Assembly (NCBI GenBank): GCA_903910215.1
Contig: CAIVYV010000088.1
Span: 1-20,049, forward strand
DNA length: 20,049 nt
Direction of reading: 5' to 3'
From: an uncultured Pseudomonadota bacterium
GTDB lineage: Bacteria; Pseudomonadota; Gammaproteobacteria; Steroidobacterales; Steroidobacteraceae
Shown: positions 8,028 through 16,600 of the stretch, piece by piece
Numbering within the stretch: the stretch's first letter is position 1
How the letters are laid out: every line of letters begins with the position of its first letter
The notes under the pieces: generated by a model
Seen by the model: only the letters and a program-made list of their open reading frames with translations
Databases searched by the model: none
What the model was told of the DNA's origin: nothing
Translations under genes and position numbers: made by a program

Positions 8028-9203
8028 GTGAAAGCAGCAAGCATCGGCATCGTGGGTGGCGGAATCGGCGGTTTGTCCGTCGCGTTGGCGTTGCAACGCG
8101 CGGGCTTCAAGCCAGTCGTGCTCGAGCAAGCCCCTCATCTAGCCGAAGTGGGCGCAGGTCTTTCATTGAGTCCGACGGCGGCACATGCGCTCAATCATCT
8201 CGGCTTGCATCAGACGCTGGCAGAGAAGGCCTATCACCCGGAAGACCAGTGCGTCCGTCACTACCAGGACGCTCGTCCGCTCGTATGGATCAATCGCGGC
8301 GCACGGTTGCAAGAGCTCTACGGCGAGCGTTACTACCTCATCCATCGCGCCGATCTGCACGATGCCTTGGCTGCCGAAGTGCGGCGGCATGATCCTGCCG
8401 CCATCGAACTTGATCGGCGCTGCGTCGCCATCGAATCGACGAGTGCCGGTGTACGAGTCGATTTCGCCGATGGCACTCGGCGCAGTTTCGATGCGCTGAT
8501 TGGTGCCGATGGGTCACGCTCGATCGTACGCCATCAAATTTTTGGTGCACTCGAGCCACAATATACGGGCTACATCGCATGGCGCGGCCTCGTGCCCATG
8601 GAGCGCGTACCCCAGGAAATTTTGCAGCCGGCTTCGGGCGTATTCGTGGGACCTGGGCACCTCGTAAATCGCTATCCGGTTCGCAATAGGGAATTGCTGA
8701 ACTTCGTCGCGTTCGCCGAGCGAAAAGAGTGGGCCGAGGAAGGCTGGTCGATTCGATCGAGCGTTGAAGAGCTTTTGGAAGAGTTCCGCGATTGGACGCC
8801 GTGGGTCACCCGCTTTATGGAGCAGGTGCCACCGGAGCAATTGTTCAAATGGGGCTTGTTCGATCGTGAACCTTTGAGCCAATGGTCGAAGGGTCGCGTG
8901 ACGCTGCTAGGCGATGCGGCGCACCCCGTGCTGCCCTTCCTAGGGCACGGCGCGGTACTTGCCATCGAGGATGCTGTGGTGCTCGCACGCGCTTTCGTGG
9001 AGTCCGATTCCATCGAAGAAGCCTATGTTCGTTACGAGACCGGTCGCCGCGAGCGAGCGGCCTTCGTAGTGCAGGAGTCTCGTCGGGCGGGCAAAATGTT
9101 CCACGCGCCGGATACCGATACGTACAAAGAGCGCACCAAAGGCAAGGCTGCGGATGAGGGTTTGGGACTCTTTGCTTATAATCCGGTCACACAACCGATA
9201 TGA
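8028..9203 (+). CDS. FAD-dependent aromatic monooxygenase, salicylate/3-hydroxybenzoate hydroxylase type
   Basis: 391-residue group A flavoprotein monooxygenase, expected to hydroxylate an aromatic ring with NAD(P)H and O2 in the cytosol. It has the dinucleotide motif GGGIGG (10-15) with ribose-binding Glu33, the DG motif GADGS (159-163) and the GD motif GDAAHP (295-300), in family order and spacing. Length matches salicylate hydroxylases and 3-hydroxybenzoate 6-hydroxylases. The true substrate is unknown, and FAD oxidases of quinone-type pathways share this fold. The start is GTG at 8028: an in-frame TGA at 8016-8018 rules out any earlier start, and later ones would cut the first beta strand. 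No clear Shine-Dalgarno. Divergent from rimO across 97 bases; its TGA overlaps the ATG of the methyltransferase (ATGA), indicating translational coupling. Confidence 0.88.
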   Translation: MKAASIGIVGGGIGGLSVALALQRAGFKPVVLEQAPHLAEVGAGLSLSPTAAHALNHLGLHQTLAEKAYHPEDQCVRHYQDARPLVWINRGARLQELYGERYYLIHRADLHDALAAEVRRHDPAAIELDRRCVAIESTSAGVRVDFADGTRRSFDALIGADGSRSIVRHQIFGALEPQYTGYIAWRGLVPMERVPQEILQPASGVFVGPGHLVNRYPVRNRELLNFVAFAERKEWAEEGWSIRSSVEELLEEFRDWTPWVTRFMEQVPPEQLFKWGLFDREPLSQWSKGRVTLLGDAAHPVLPFLGHGAVLAIEDAVVLARAFVESDSIEEAYVRYETGRRERAAFVVQESRRAGKMFHAPDTDTYKERTKGKAADEGLGLFAYNPVTQPI

Positions 9204-10270
9204 GCACCACCCCTGAGACTTTGCCGCCGCTTGCGCGGCGATCTGATGCTGCCTATCTCGACTTCGTCGAGGGGCTGCGCGAATTCATTTTGGGTAAAGG
9301 CGCCGATTTCGAAGAACGACTGAACAGCGCGCTCGAGCAGCGCTCTTCGAATCGTGGTCGTCCGTGGGGCGACGTCGAGGAGATTCGCGAGTTCGTCCAC
9401 TCTTTGCCGCTTGGCCGTTTGCGAGATCGGCTGGCTCGCAGCCAGCAGGAAATGAAATGGCATGCGATCGAACGCAGCTTCGATGAGCAGCGTGCGCAAC
9501 TGACGGCCGAGCTCACCAAGTGGGATGGGCGTGGCCCCGGTCGCTTGCTGCTCGACCCTGCATTCGAGCATCCTGCCTACACCAACGTACATTTCCACTT
9601 GCAGCCAGACGGTTATTACAAGGACGAGCTGTCGGGCTTTCTCTATCACTACGGTACGAAAGTATTTTTCCGTGGTGATAACGACAAAGACGAATTGCAC
9701 GCCAAGTTGGTCGGTACCGTGCCGGCGCCGAGTGACGGCAAGGCCAACCGCATTCTCGATCTCGCCTGCTCGATCGGGCAGAGCAGCACTGCGTTTCATC
9801 GTCGTTACCCCGAGGCGGAAGTCTGGGGTATCGATCATTCGGCTCCGATGTTGCGTGTGGCGCATCGGCGCGCGGCGATGCAGGGCGATGCCGTCAATTT
9901 CGCGCAACGACTCGTCGAGCGCACGGGCTTTCCGGACGCTCATTTCGACGTAACCTTCGCGTTCATCCTGTTTCACGAATTGCCGCTTCGCATCATTCAC
10001 GAAACCGTGCGTGAGGCCGCTAGGGTCACGCGTCGTGGGGGCATCTTTGCGATTTACGATTTCACCGGCACGGAAGGTAAGTCGCCCTACCAGCGGTATC
10101 ACCGCTGGTTCGATGCTCGCCACAATGGCGAACCATATTCGCAGGATTTCTGCGACTGCCAGCTCGGCGATATTTTGGCGGCAAATGGATTCCAGGTAGC
10201 GGCGGCGCCGCTCGCAAAACGAGCCGGTGGCACGGGCTACATGCAGCATTGGTTCGCGACCCGTGTCTGA
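9200..10270 (+). CDS. Class I SAM-dependent methyltransferase with long N-terminal domain
   Basis: 356 residues. The first 170 or so form a region I do not recognise as a named domain, containing a charged helical part (20-110) and HFHLQPDGYYKDELSGF (131-147). The C-terminal half is a Rossmann methyltransferase: motif I ILDLACSIGQSS (185-196), acidic motif II VWGIDHS, then FDVTFAFILFHELP (post-motif) and a GGIFAIYD strand. The motif I variant with CSIGQS in place of CGxG is shared with a group of methyltransferases I recall but cannot name by function. The acceptor is unknown; a product of the upstream hydroxylase is the obvious candidate. ATG overlaps the monooxygenase stop by 4 bases; its own TGA overlaps the next gene by 8 bases. 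Confidence 0.85.
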   Translation: MSTTPETLPPLARRSDAAYLDFVEGLREFILGKGADFEERLNSALEQRSSNRGRPWGDVEEIREFVHSLPLGRLRDRLARSQQEMKWHAIERSFDEQRAQLTAELTKWDGRGPGRLLLDPAFEHPAYTNVHFHLQPDGYYKDELSGFLYHYGTKVFFRGDNDKDELHAKLVGTVPAPSDGKANRILDLACSIGQSSTAFHRRYPEAEVWGIDHSAPMLRVAHRRAAMQGDAVNFAQRLVERTGFPDAHFDVTFAFILFHELPLRIIHETVREAARVTRRGGIFAIYDFTGTEGKSPYQRYHRWFDARHNGEPYSQDFCDCQLGDILAANGFQVAAAPLAKRAGGTGYMQHWFATRV

Positions 10271-10568
10271 TCGGGTGCAGACCCCCGAGGGCGGTACGCC
10301 CATCGTCGGCGATGATCCGGTTTATCTAAATGATCCGATCCAAGATGCCACCGTGCGCATGTTGCTCGAGCTGGCGGCGCAAGTCTGGATCGAGCGCGAG
10401 CGCCGACTGACACTCGAGTCATTGCTCGAGAGTAAAGGTATCGTCGCTCACGACGAGATCGAGCGCCACGTTCCCGACGCCGTCTTGACCGCTCGTCTGA
10501 AAGATGAGCGAGCTCGGTTCCTCGAAGACATATTCAAAGAATTGCGGCGCGTACCGCTCGATCAATAG
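10263..10568 (+). CDS. Small unrecognised helical protein
   Basis: 101 residues from GTG at 10263, which overlaps the methyltransferase stop by 8 bases (GTGTCTGA); an upstream ATG at 10227 would overlap by 44. Coupling, frame length and a GC-rich third position comparable to its neighbours suggest a real gene. After a Gly/Pro-rich start (about 1-25) the rest is mostly amphipathic helix rich in Glu, Arg and Leu. The segment RRLTLESLLESKGIVAHDEIE resembles, by eye only, the N-terminal helix of nitrile hydratase alpha subunits (ALESLL.EKG pattern), but there is no CxxCSC metal site, so it is not a nitrile hydratase. No signal peptide or membrane span. It could be a partner or regulator of the two enzymes ahead of it. 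Confidence 0.7.
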   Translation: MSDRVQTPEGGTPIVGDDPVYLNDPIQDATVRMLLELAAQVWIERERRLTLESLLESKGIVAHDEIERHVPDAVLTARLKDERARFLEDIFKELRRVPLDQ

Positions 10569-10570
10569 CA

Positions 10571-11386
10571 CTATTTCTTGCTATCCCAGCTTGCCTTGTT
10601 GCTCGATGACGGCGGCAGGCGGCCGCAGTGCAGGCCGGCATCGACCATCAGCACTTCACCGGTGATGACACTGGCGCCTTCGAGAAACCAGACGAGGGCT
10701 TCGGCGATCTGCTCTGCCGTTGGTACCGTCTTGAGCGGGACCATCGCTGCGGCATTCACCAGGAAATCCTGATATTGCTCTGGCGTCATGCCGCCTTGCA
10801 GCCAGCGCGTCTGGATCGCGCCCGGCGCAATGGCATTGATACGAATTTCAGGACCCAGCACCAGCGAGAGCGATTGCGTCATCATATTAAGCGCGGCTTT
10901 GCTCGCTGCATAAGCCATCGATGAGGCGATGCCCGTGACGCCACCGATGGAAGAGTTATTGACGATAGCGCCGCGCCCTTGTTTCTTCATTTGCGGCGTG
11001 ACGGCCCGAACCATCTGATAAGCACCGACGACGTTCACCTTGTAGATCGCGAGAAAGTCGTCCGCTGATAATCCGTCGAGGTTTTCGTAAGGATTGAATT
11101 TGGTCTTGGCGGCGTTATTGATCAGGTAGTCGATGCGCCCCCACTTTTCGATGGCAGCAGCCGCCATGCCTTGGCAGGCGGCATCGTCGGCCACATCACC
11201 TTGGAAGATGATCGTCTCGGCACCTTTGGCCTCGCACTGCTTTGCGGTCTCGCGCGCCTCAGCCTCACTGCGGGTGTAGTTGACGACGACGTGACAGCCG
11301 CGCTCGGCCAACATGATTGCTGCCGCAGCACCGACTCCCGTGGCCGATCCGGTGACGATGGCAACTTTGCGGGTGGATTCGGACAC
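10571..11386 (-). CDS. Short-chain dehydrogenase/reductase, FabG-like
   Basis: 271-residue cytosolic classical SDR, probably an alcohol/ketone oxidoreductase using NAD(P)(H). Motifs are TGSATGVG (12-19), NNAA (90-93), Ser146, YAASK (Tyr159, Lys163), a PGAIQT element after the active site and VDAGL near the C-terminus. The start is the GTG at 11384-11386 because a good Shine-Dalgarno (AGGAG, 11399-11395) lies 8 bases upstream. The reading from 11482 adds 32 residues rich in Arg and Pro with no family counterpart. It is convergent with the small gene at 10568 with a 2-base gap, and divergent from the UbiD-like gene. Substrate unknown; grouping with the neighbouring aromatic-type enzymes is inferred from position. 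Confidence 0.9.
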   Translation of the reverse strand: MSESTRKVAIVTGSATGVGAAAAIMLAERGCHVVVNYTRSEAEARETAKQCEAKGAETIIFQGDVADDAACQGMAAAAIEKWGRIDYLINNAAKTKFNPYENLDGLSADDFLAIYKVNVVGAYQMVRAVTPQMKKQGRGAIVNNSSIGGVTGIASSMAYAASKAALNMMTQSLSLVLGPEIRINAIAPGAIQTRWLQGGMTPEQYQDFLVNAAAMVPLKTVPTAEQIAEALVWFLEGASVITGEVLMVDAGLHCGRLPPSSSNKASWDSKK

Positions 11387-11570
11387 GGGGCGTACTCCTG
11401 CGGGTGATTCGAGTGCGTGATCATGCGGTGTACGCCGCCGCCGTGGCGGTGGCATGGCCTTGTCTGTCCGACCTAGGGACATGGCGAGTCGGTAGTGCAG
11501 CTTGGGCTGGTGCAGGATAGTGGCCGGGCGGTAGGCTCACCGCTCGGGGATCAACTCAAGAGGGGTCATC
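11387..11570. other. Divergent intergenic region with a GC hairpin and UbiD-gene Shine-Dalgarno
   Basis: The largest gene-free stretch in the window, between the SDR and the UbiD-like gene; promoters for both must lie here or further out. I found no convincing -35/-10 pair. An 8-bp GC-rich stem (11434-11441 with 11446-11453, one G-U pair, loop CGTG) is present with no T-run after it, so it is not a standard terminator. AAGAGGGG (11558-11565) is a strong Shine-Dalgarno 5 bases before the ATG at 11571. Confidence 0.5.
11395..11399 (-). promoter_or_regulatory. Shine-Dalgarno that fixes the SDR start
   Basis: AGGAG on the minus strand, 8 bases before the GTG at 11386. It decides against the longer start at 11482 for the SDR. 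Confidence 0.75.
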
Positions 11571-13064
11571 ATGGCGTTCAAGGACATGCGCGAATATCTC
11601 GCGCTGCTCGAGCAAGAGGGTCAACTGAAGCACATCGACGTTCCGTTCGATGGGCGCCGCGGGACCAACGAGCTGCAGTCGTTGATGAACTACATCTGCG
11701 CCAAAGACGGACCGGCCTTGATGCTCAACAACGTCGATGCCGTGAATACCAAAGGCATCCCGATTCTGTTCAATCCCTTCGGTACCCGTGAGCGCACGGC
11801 GATGACCATCGGTTTTCGCGATTGGCGTGAAGCCAAGCTCTATCACTCGGAAGTGCTCGCTGACCCTGCGCGTTGGCATGCGCCGGTGGTGATCGATAAA
11901 TCGAAAGCGCCCTGCAAGGACGTGATTATCAAAGGCGATGATGTGTCGCTCGATAAACAGTTGCCACACGTTTGGTTTGGTAAAGAAGGTCCCGCTTACA
12001 TCACAAACGCGATGACGTTCTCCAAGGATCCGGAGACCGGCGGTCGTAATTGTGGTTGGTATCGCTTCACGCAGTTTCTCGATGCGACGCATCCCCAAGG
12101 TGGCGCTTATCCGCCCGAGCGAGCGAAACGCGATCTGGCGGCATTTTATTGGTGGAATCCGCCGTTCTCCGATATTGGTCGACACACTTTCAAAGCCTCG
12201 CAGATGGGCAAGCGCTTGGAAGTAGCGATCGCGGGCGTTTGTGACCCTGCCTTGCATTTGGCTTCGGCGACCGGTGTGCCGTTCAACGTTGACGAAACGG
12301 CTTTCGCAGGCGGACTGCGTGGGTCACCGGTCGAGATGGTGCGTTGCGAGACGGTCGATCTCGAAGTGCCCGCGCACGCCGAATGGGTGCTCGAAGGCGA
12401 GGTCATTACCGATGAGCTCGAGGCCATTGGTTGGCACTCGAACCCCGTCGGTTATTACGATCGGGTCCAAGTGTTTCCGATGGTGCGTATCAAGTGTCTC
12501 TCTTATCGAAAAAATCCGATATGGCATGCCACCATGGAAATGGTGCCGCCGTTTGATCACAACTACATCGCCTTGCTGCCGGTCGAAGGTGAAGTGCTCT
12601 CGGATCTGCGCAAGAAGATTCCCGAGGTGCATGACGTCGCCGTCACGCCGAACATGTGCTACGTGGTGCAGTTGTCGGTCGATGGCTGGCAAAAACCCCA
12701 TCCGAACTTCGGCAAATATGTGATTCACGCCGTCTGGGGCTCTGCCGGTCGCTGGGGTCGTACGGCCAAACTTGTGATCGTCGTCGGGCCTGATGTCGAC
12801 CCATACGATCTCAAGCAAGTCGAGTGGGCGATGATGACCCGCTGGCAGCCGGTCAAAGATTCCATCATTCAGCCTGATGGTATCCCCATGATTCTTGACC
12901 CGTCTTGCGAGAAGTCGGCTCAGTTTGGTGCCTTCCGTTCGGATCAGATGGGTATCGACGCGACAATCAAGATTCCCGAGCGATTCACGGAATATCCAGA
13001 AGTGTCGAAAGCCGACCCCGAGCAGGTTGCGACAATCGCACGAAAATTGGCGGGTATCGTTTGA
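11571..13064 (+). CDS. Divergent UbiD-family (de)carboxylase homologue
   Basis: 497 residues, full UbiD length; the family uses prenylated FMN (made by UbiX) for reversible decarboxylation of aromatic or alpha,beta-unsaturated acids. Conserved here are the NCGWYR segment (Asn160, Arg165, matching the Asn/Arg of fungal Fdc1), DETAFAGGLRG with Glu242 (a metal ligand in the family), VPAHAEWVLEGEV (267-278) and a C-terminal MGIDATIKIP. The catalytic EGP[FY]G[ED] motif is absent: aligning on the conserved GYY (294-296) places IGWHSN (286-291) at that site, so both acids are lost. The metal His is also unclear, with a roughly 20-residue insertion around 171-195. It may use another mechanism or be non-decarboxylating. 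No ubiX in the window. Strong Shine-Dalgarno AAGAGGGG; stop coupled to the next gene. Confidence 0.85.
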   Translation: MAFKDMREYLALLEQEGQLKHIDVPFDGRRGTNELQSLMNYICAKDGPALMLNNVDAVNTKGIPILFNPFGTRERTAMTIGFRDWREAKLYHSEVLADPARWHAPVVIDKSKAPCKDVIIKGDDVSLDKQLPHVWFGKEGPAYITNAMTFSKDPETGGRNCGWYRFTQFLDATHPQGGAYPPERAKRDLAAFYWWNPPFSDIGRHTFKASQMGKRLEVAIAGVCDPALHLASATGVPFNVDETAFAGGLRGSPVEMVRCETVDLEVPAHAEWVLEGEVITDELEAIGWHSNPVGYYDRVQVFPMVRIKCLSYRKNPIWHATMEMVPPFDHNYIALLPVEGEVLSDLRKKIPEVHDVAVTPNMCYVVQLSVDGWQKPHPNFGKYVIHAVWGSAGRWGRTAKLVIVVGPDVDPYDLKQVEWAMMTRWQPVKDSIIQPDGIPMILDPSCEKSAQFGAFRSDQMGIDATIKIPERFTEYPEVSKADPEQVATIARKLAGIV

Positions 13065-13648
13065 CGAAGGAACGCTTCGGGCGCGATTACTACCAGCGCT
13101 TTTATCGAAATGCGCGCAGCTCCGTCACCTCGCAGGCCGAGATGACGGCGCGCGCTAATTTGATCGCAGCCTACGTCAAACACATCGACTGTCCGGTCGG
13201 GAGTGTTCTCGATGCGGGCTGCGGCCTGGGCTTGATGCGTACCGCCTTGTTGCGTGCATTGCCTGGCGCGACTTATGTCGGCTTGGAGTACAGCGAGTAT
13301 CTTTGTCAAAAATACGGCTGGCTGAATGGCAGCATCGCAGATTATCGGCCGCGCCAGCCTTTTGATTTGGTCGTTTGCTACGACGTACTGCAATATCTTG
13401 ATGACGAATCTGCAGCGAAAGCGATGCGGAATTTCGCGAATCTTTGCCGCGGCGTATTGTTCTTCAGCGCATTGACGCGCCGCGACTGGCGCGAGAACGC
13501 CGATCAGCGTCGCACGGACCCCGCTGTCACCATGCGCACGGCCGAGTGGTATCGCAGCCGTTTACGGCGACACTTCCGACACATCGGCGCCGGCTTCTGG
13601 ATTCGCCGCGGGGCGCCGCTCGTGACCTGGGAACTGGAGAGCGTTTAG
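13061..13648 (+). CDS. Class I SAM-dependent methyltransferase coupled to UbiD-like gene
   Basis: 195 residues from TTG at 13061, overlapping the UbiD-like stop (TTGA). GGCGGG 6 bases upstream can serve as ribosome site. Motif I is VLDAGCGLGLMR (49-60), motif II GLEYSEY (74-80), and FDLVVCYDVLQYL (101-113) is the post-motif strand and helix. The C-terminal part (DWRENADQRRTD, WYRSRL, then FWIRRGAP) looks like a conserved family signature; I do not know its substrate. The in-frame reading from 12905 lies entirely within the UbiD-like gene upstream of 13061 and is not supported. It shares an mRNA with the UbiD-like gene, so it may methylate the same compound. Its stop overlaps the convergent RND gene by 4 bases. 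Confidence 0.85.
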   Translation: MTKERFGRDYYQRFYRNARSSVTSQAEMTARANLIAAYVKHIDCPVGSVLDAGCGLGLMRTALLRALPGATYVGLEYSEYLCQKYGWLNGSIADYRPRQPFDLVVCYDVLQYLDDESAAKAMRNFANLCRGVLFFSALTRRDWRENADQRRTDPAVTMRTAEWYRSRLRRHFRHIGAGFWIRRGAPLVTWELESV

Positions 13649-16600
13649 AGCAGCGCACCCGACGCGTCGGGTTGATTACCCCGGGCGATATTTTTCGGCT
13701 CATGCCCAGCAGGTGGGATCAGCTTGTACATTACCGGCGTGACGAGTCGCGCCAGCAGTGTCGAGGTGATCAAGCCACCAATGATTACCCAGGCCATGGG
13801 CGAATAGAGTCCGATGTTCTGTACGGCAAGCGGTAGCAGACCGCCGATCGCCGTCGCCGACGTGAGCAAAATTGGCAGGAAGCGAATCTCACCGGCTTGC
13901 TCGATGGCTTCATCAAGCGGCACGCCTTCTTCCCGTAACTGATTTGTGAAGTCGACCAGGAGGATCGAGTTTTTGATCTCGATGCCGATCAAGGCGATGA
14001 AGCCGATAGCGGCTGTGAACGAGATATCGTTATTGGTAATCAGCAGCATCAACATGCCACCGAAGACGCCGAGCGGCACGACCGTCAGCACGATCAAGGT
14101 CGAACGGAAGCTGCCGAACTCGAGCACCAAGATAGCGAAAATGCCGAAGATAGCGACGATGATGGCCGTACCGATTCCGCCGAAAGCGTCGGCTCCGGCC
14201 TCGGCGTCGCCGCCGAGCACGTACCGATAACCGCGAGGCCATTCGAGTTCATCGAGCTGCTTGACGACGTCGGCGGTGACCTTAGCGATGTTTTCGCCAC
14301 GTGAGACCTCTGCATTCACCGTGACCGCTCGCTCGCGCAGGTAACGCGATACCAACACCGGCGCCGGTTCAAACTGAACTGAGGCAACTTGGTCGAGCGG
14401 TACGAGCTCTCCGGTGACCGACATTGCGCGCGCGGATTCCAGTGCCTCGTAGTCGGCGCGTCGATCTAGCGGGGTACGCACCACGATTGGATACTGCTCA
14501 CCGTTCTCATCTTTGAACGTGCCGCCCGGTAGACCCGAGATCGCCAATCTCGCAGCGCGGTCGATTTCAACCGCCGGAATGCCGAGCAATGCTGCTTTTT
14601 GGATATCCGCTTGGAGTGCGATGTTCGTTCGCGGGAATTTCAGCGGATTTCGAACGTCACGGGTTCCAGGGGTTTTCTCGAGCACTGTCTCGATCTCGCG
14701 TGCAAGTTGATCGAGAACTTCCAGATCTGGCCCCACGATGCGGATCGCAACCGGCGCAGATACCGGAGGACCATTGACAAATTCTTTGACAGAAATTCTT
14801 GCGCCTGGGTATTGATCGAGACGAGTGCGAAGTCCATCCAGCAGATCAGGCGTTTTCCTTGTGCTGTATGACTCAAGAGTGACGAATATTTCGCCATAGC
14901 CCGCTGACTCGTTGCGCTGAATGTGGTTGTAATAGATCTGTGGATTACCACGGCCGAGATTGGTGAAGACGGATTGCACGCCCGGTAGCTTGTCGAGCTC
15001 TGCCTCAACGAAACGAAGAGCGCGGTCGGTCTCGGCGAGGCTCGTCCCCGTCGGGGTATCGACCTGCACGAGGAATTGCGGCGTATCCGCCTTGGGAAAC
15101 AAACTTGAGCCGAGCACCGGCGCGAGCAGGAAAGATAGCAACAAAGAACCACCGATCGCGGTGGCTACGGTCGCCTTGGGTCTGGCGAGACAGTAATGCA
15201 GTGCCGGTCGGTAATAACGATGAATCGCATCCATGATGCGCTGTAGCAGTCGATTCGAATGACCGACGTCCTCGTCACGCAACATGCGAGACGCGAGAAA
15301 TGGAATGATGAAAAGCGCGATGAGCAGCGAGCCGACGACGGTGGCGACGACCGCCGTGGGGAGTACTCGGATGAATTTGCCGGCTGTTCCGGGTAGGGCC
15401 ATCAATGGCAGAAAGGCAAAAATCAACGTAGCGGTACAACCAAGTACGGCAAGCATGATTTGGCGCGTGCCAAGAATGGCCGCTCGAGTTCGATCGTAAC
15501 CTAGCCGCACGTGACGCGAGATGTTCTCGACCGCCACGATGGAGTCATCGACCAACAAACCGAGAGCGACCACGAAACCGGCGATCGACAGCTGATTGAG
15601 CGAGTAGCCCAAAAAGTGCAGCACGGCGATACCGAACGCCAACGATAACGGAATCGAAATCATCACGATGCCAGCGGCACGCAGACCCAGCGGCAGTAGG
15701 GTGATCAACACGAGGGCGATGGCGATGCTGAAGTCGATGTACAAACGATCGAGACGAGATTCGACATTGCGTGACTGATCGAAACCGAGCTCCAATGTCA
15801 CTCTCTTCGGCAAGCCTGCTTGATATCGATCAACGGCTTCCCCTAGGGCTTTGCGAACCTTGAGGATGTTCTGCCCTTCTTTCATGTTCGCAGTGACAAA
15901 TACGGCGCGCTGTCCGTTGTATCGACCGACGTGACCCCATTGGCCTTCAGCCCAGCGCACTTCGGCCACATCGCGTATGCGAACGATACGACCGTCGATG
16001 GAGCTCACCACCGTATTACGCACTTCGTCGAGAGTCTCGTAGGCACCCGTACTTTTGACGGTGAAGCTGCGCGAGCCGACGTCGATGATGCCTGCGGGGA
16101 TATTCGCATTTTCGCTATCGAGTGCCTGTATGACCCGTGCTGCGTTGAGCTTGAGGTCGGCGAGTCGATCGAGATTGACCTCGACGCGCAACTCGCGCGG
16201 TGGATAGGCCCAGCTTTCGGAGGTGCGAATGCCGGGTACAGCCTTTAATACGTCTTTCAGTGCGCGTGCATGGTCTTCGAGTTCTCGGTAGGGAGCCTCC
16301 GTCGAGACCAAGGCATATTGAACGATGTTGACGAGTCCCGGGCTGAACTTGCGAATGCTGATTTCACGAAGTTCGGCTGGCAGATTAGGTCGAAGAGTGT
16401 TGACCTCACGTAATACTTCTTCGTATTTCTTGTCGGCATCGGCGTAGGCTTCGAATTCGACTATCGTGAACGAAACGCCATCAGCGATCACCGTTTCGAG
16501 TTGTCGAACGTCGTCGAGTTCAGCGAGGCGGTCTTCGAGTGGCTTCGCTACCAGACGCTCGAGATCTTTGGGGTCGGCACCTGGCATGATCGCTGCGCTG

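Noticed and set aside
9177..9182. Perfect TATAAT 18 bases before the methyltransferase ATG
   Set aside because: It lies inside the monooxygenase coding sequence, has no -35 at 16-18 bases and no exact extended -10, so it is probably coincidence.
9176..10303. 375-codon open frame on the minus strand opposite the methyltransferase
   Set aside because: Shadow of a gene with intact methyltransferase motifs and coupled start and stop; no recognisable domain.
11387..11482. N-terminal extension of the SDR at 10571
   Set aside because: Arg/Pro-rich, without family counterpart, while AGGAG and GTG at 11386 give a clean start.
11556..12257. 233-codon open frame on the minus strand opposite the UbiD-like gene
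   Set aside because: Covers the Shine-Dalgarno and start of the UbiD-like gene and has no domain signature.
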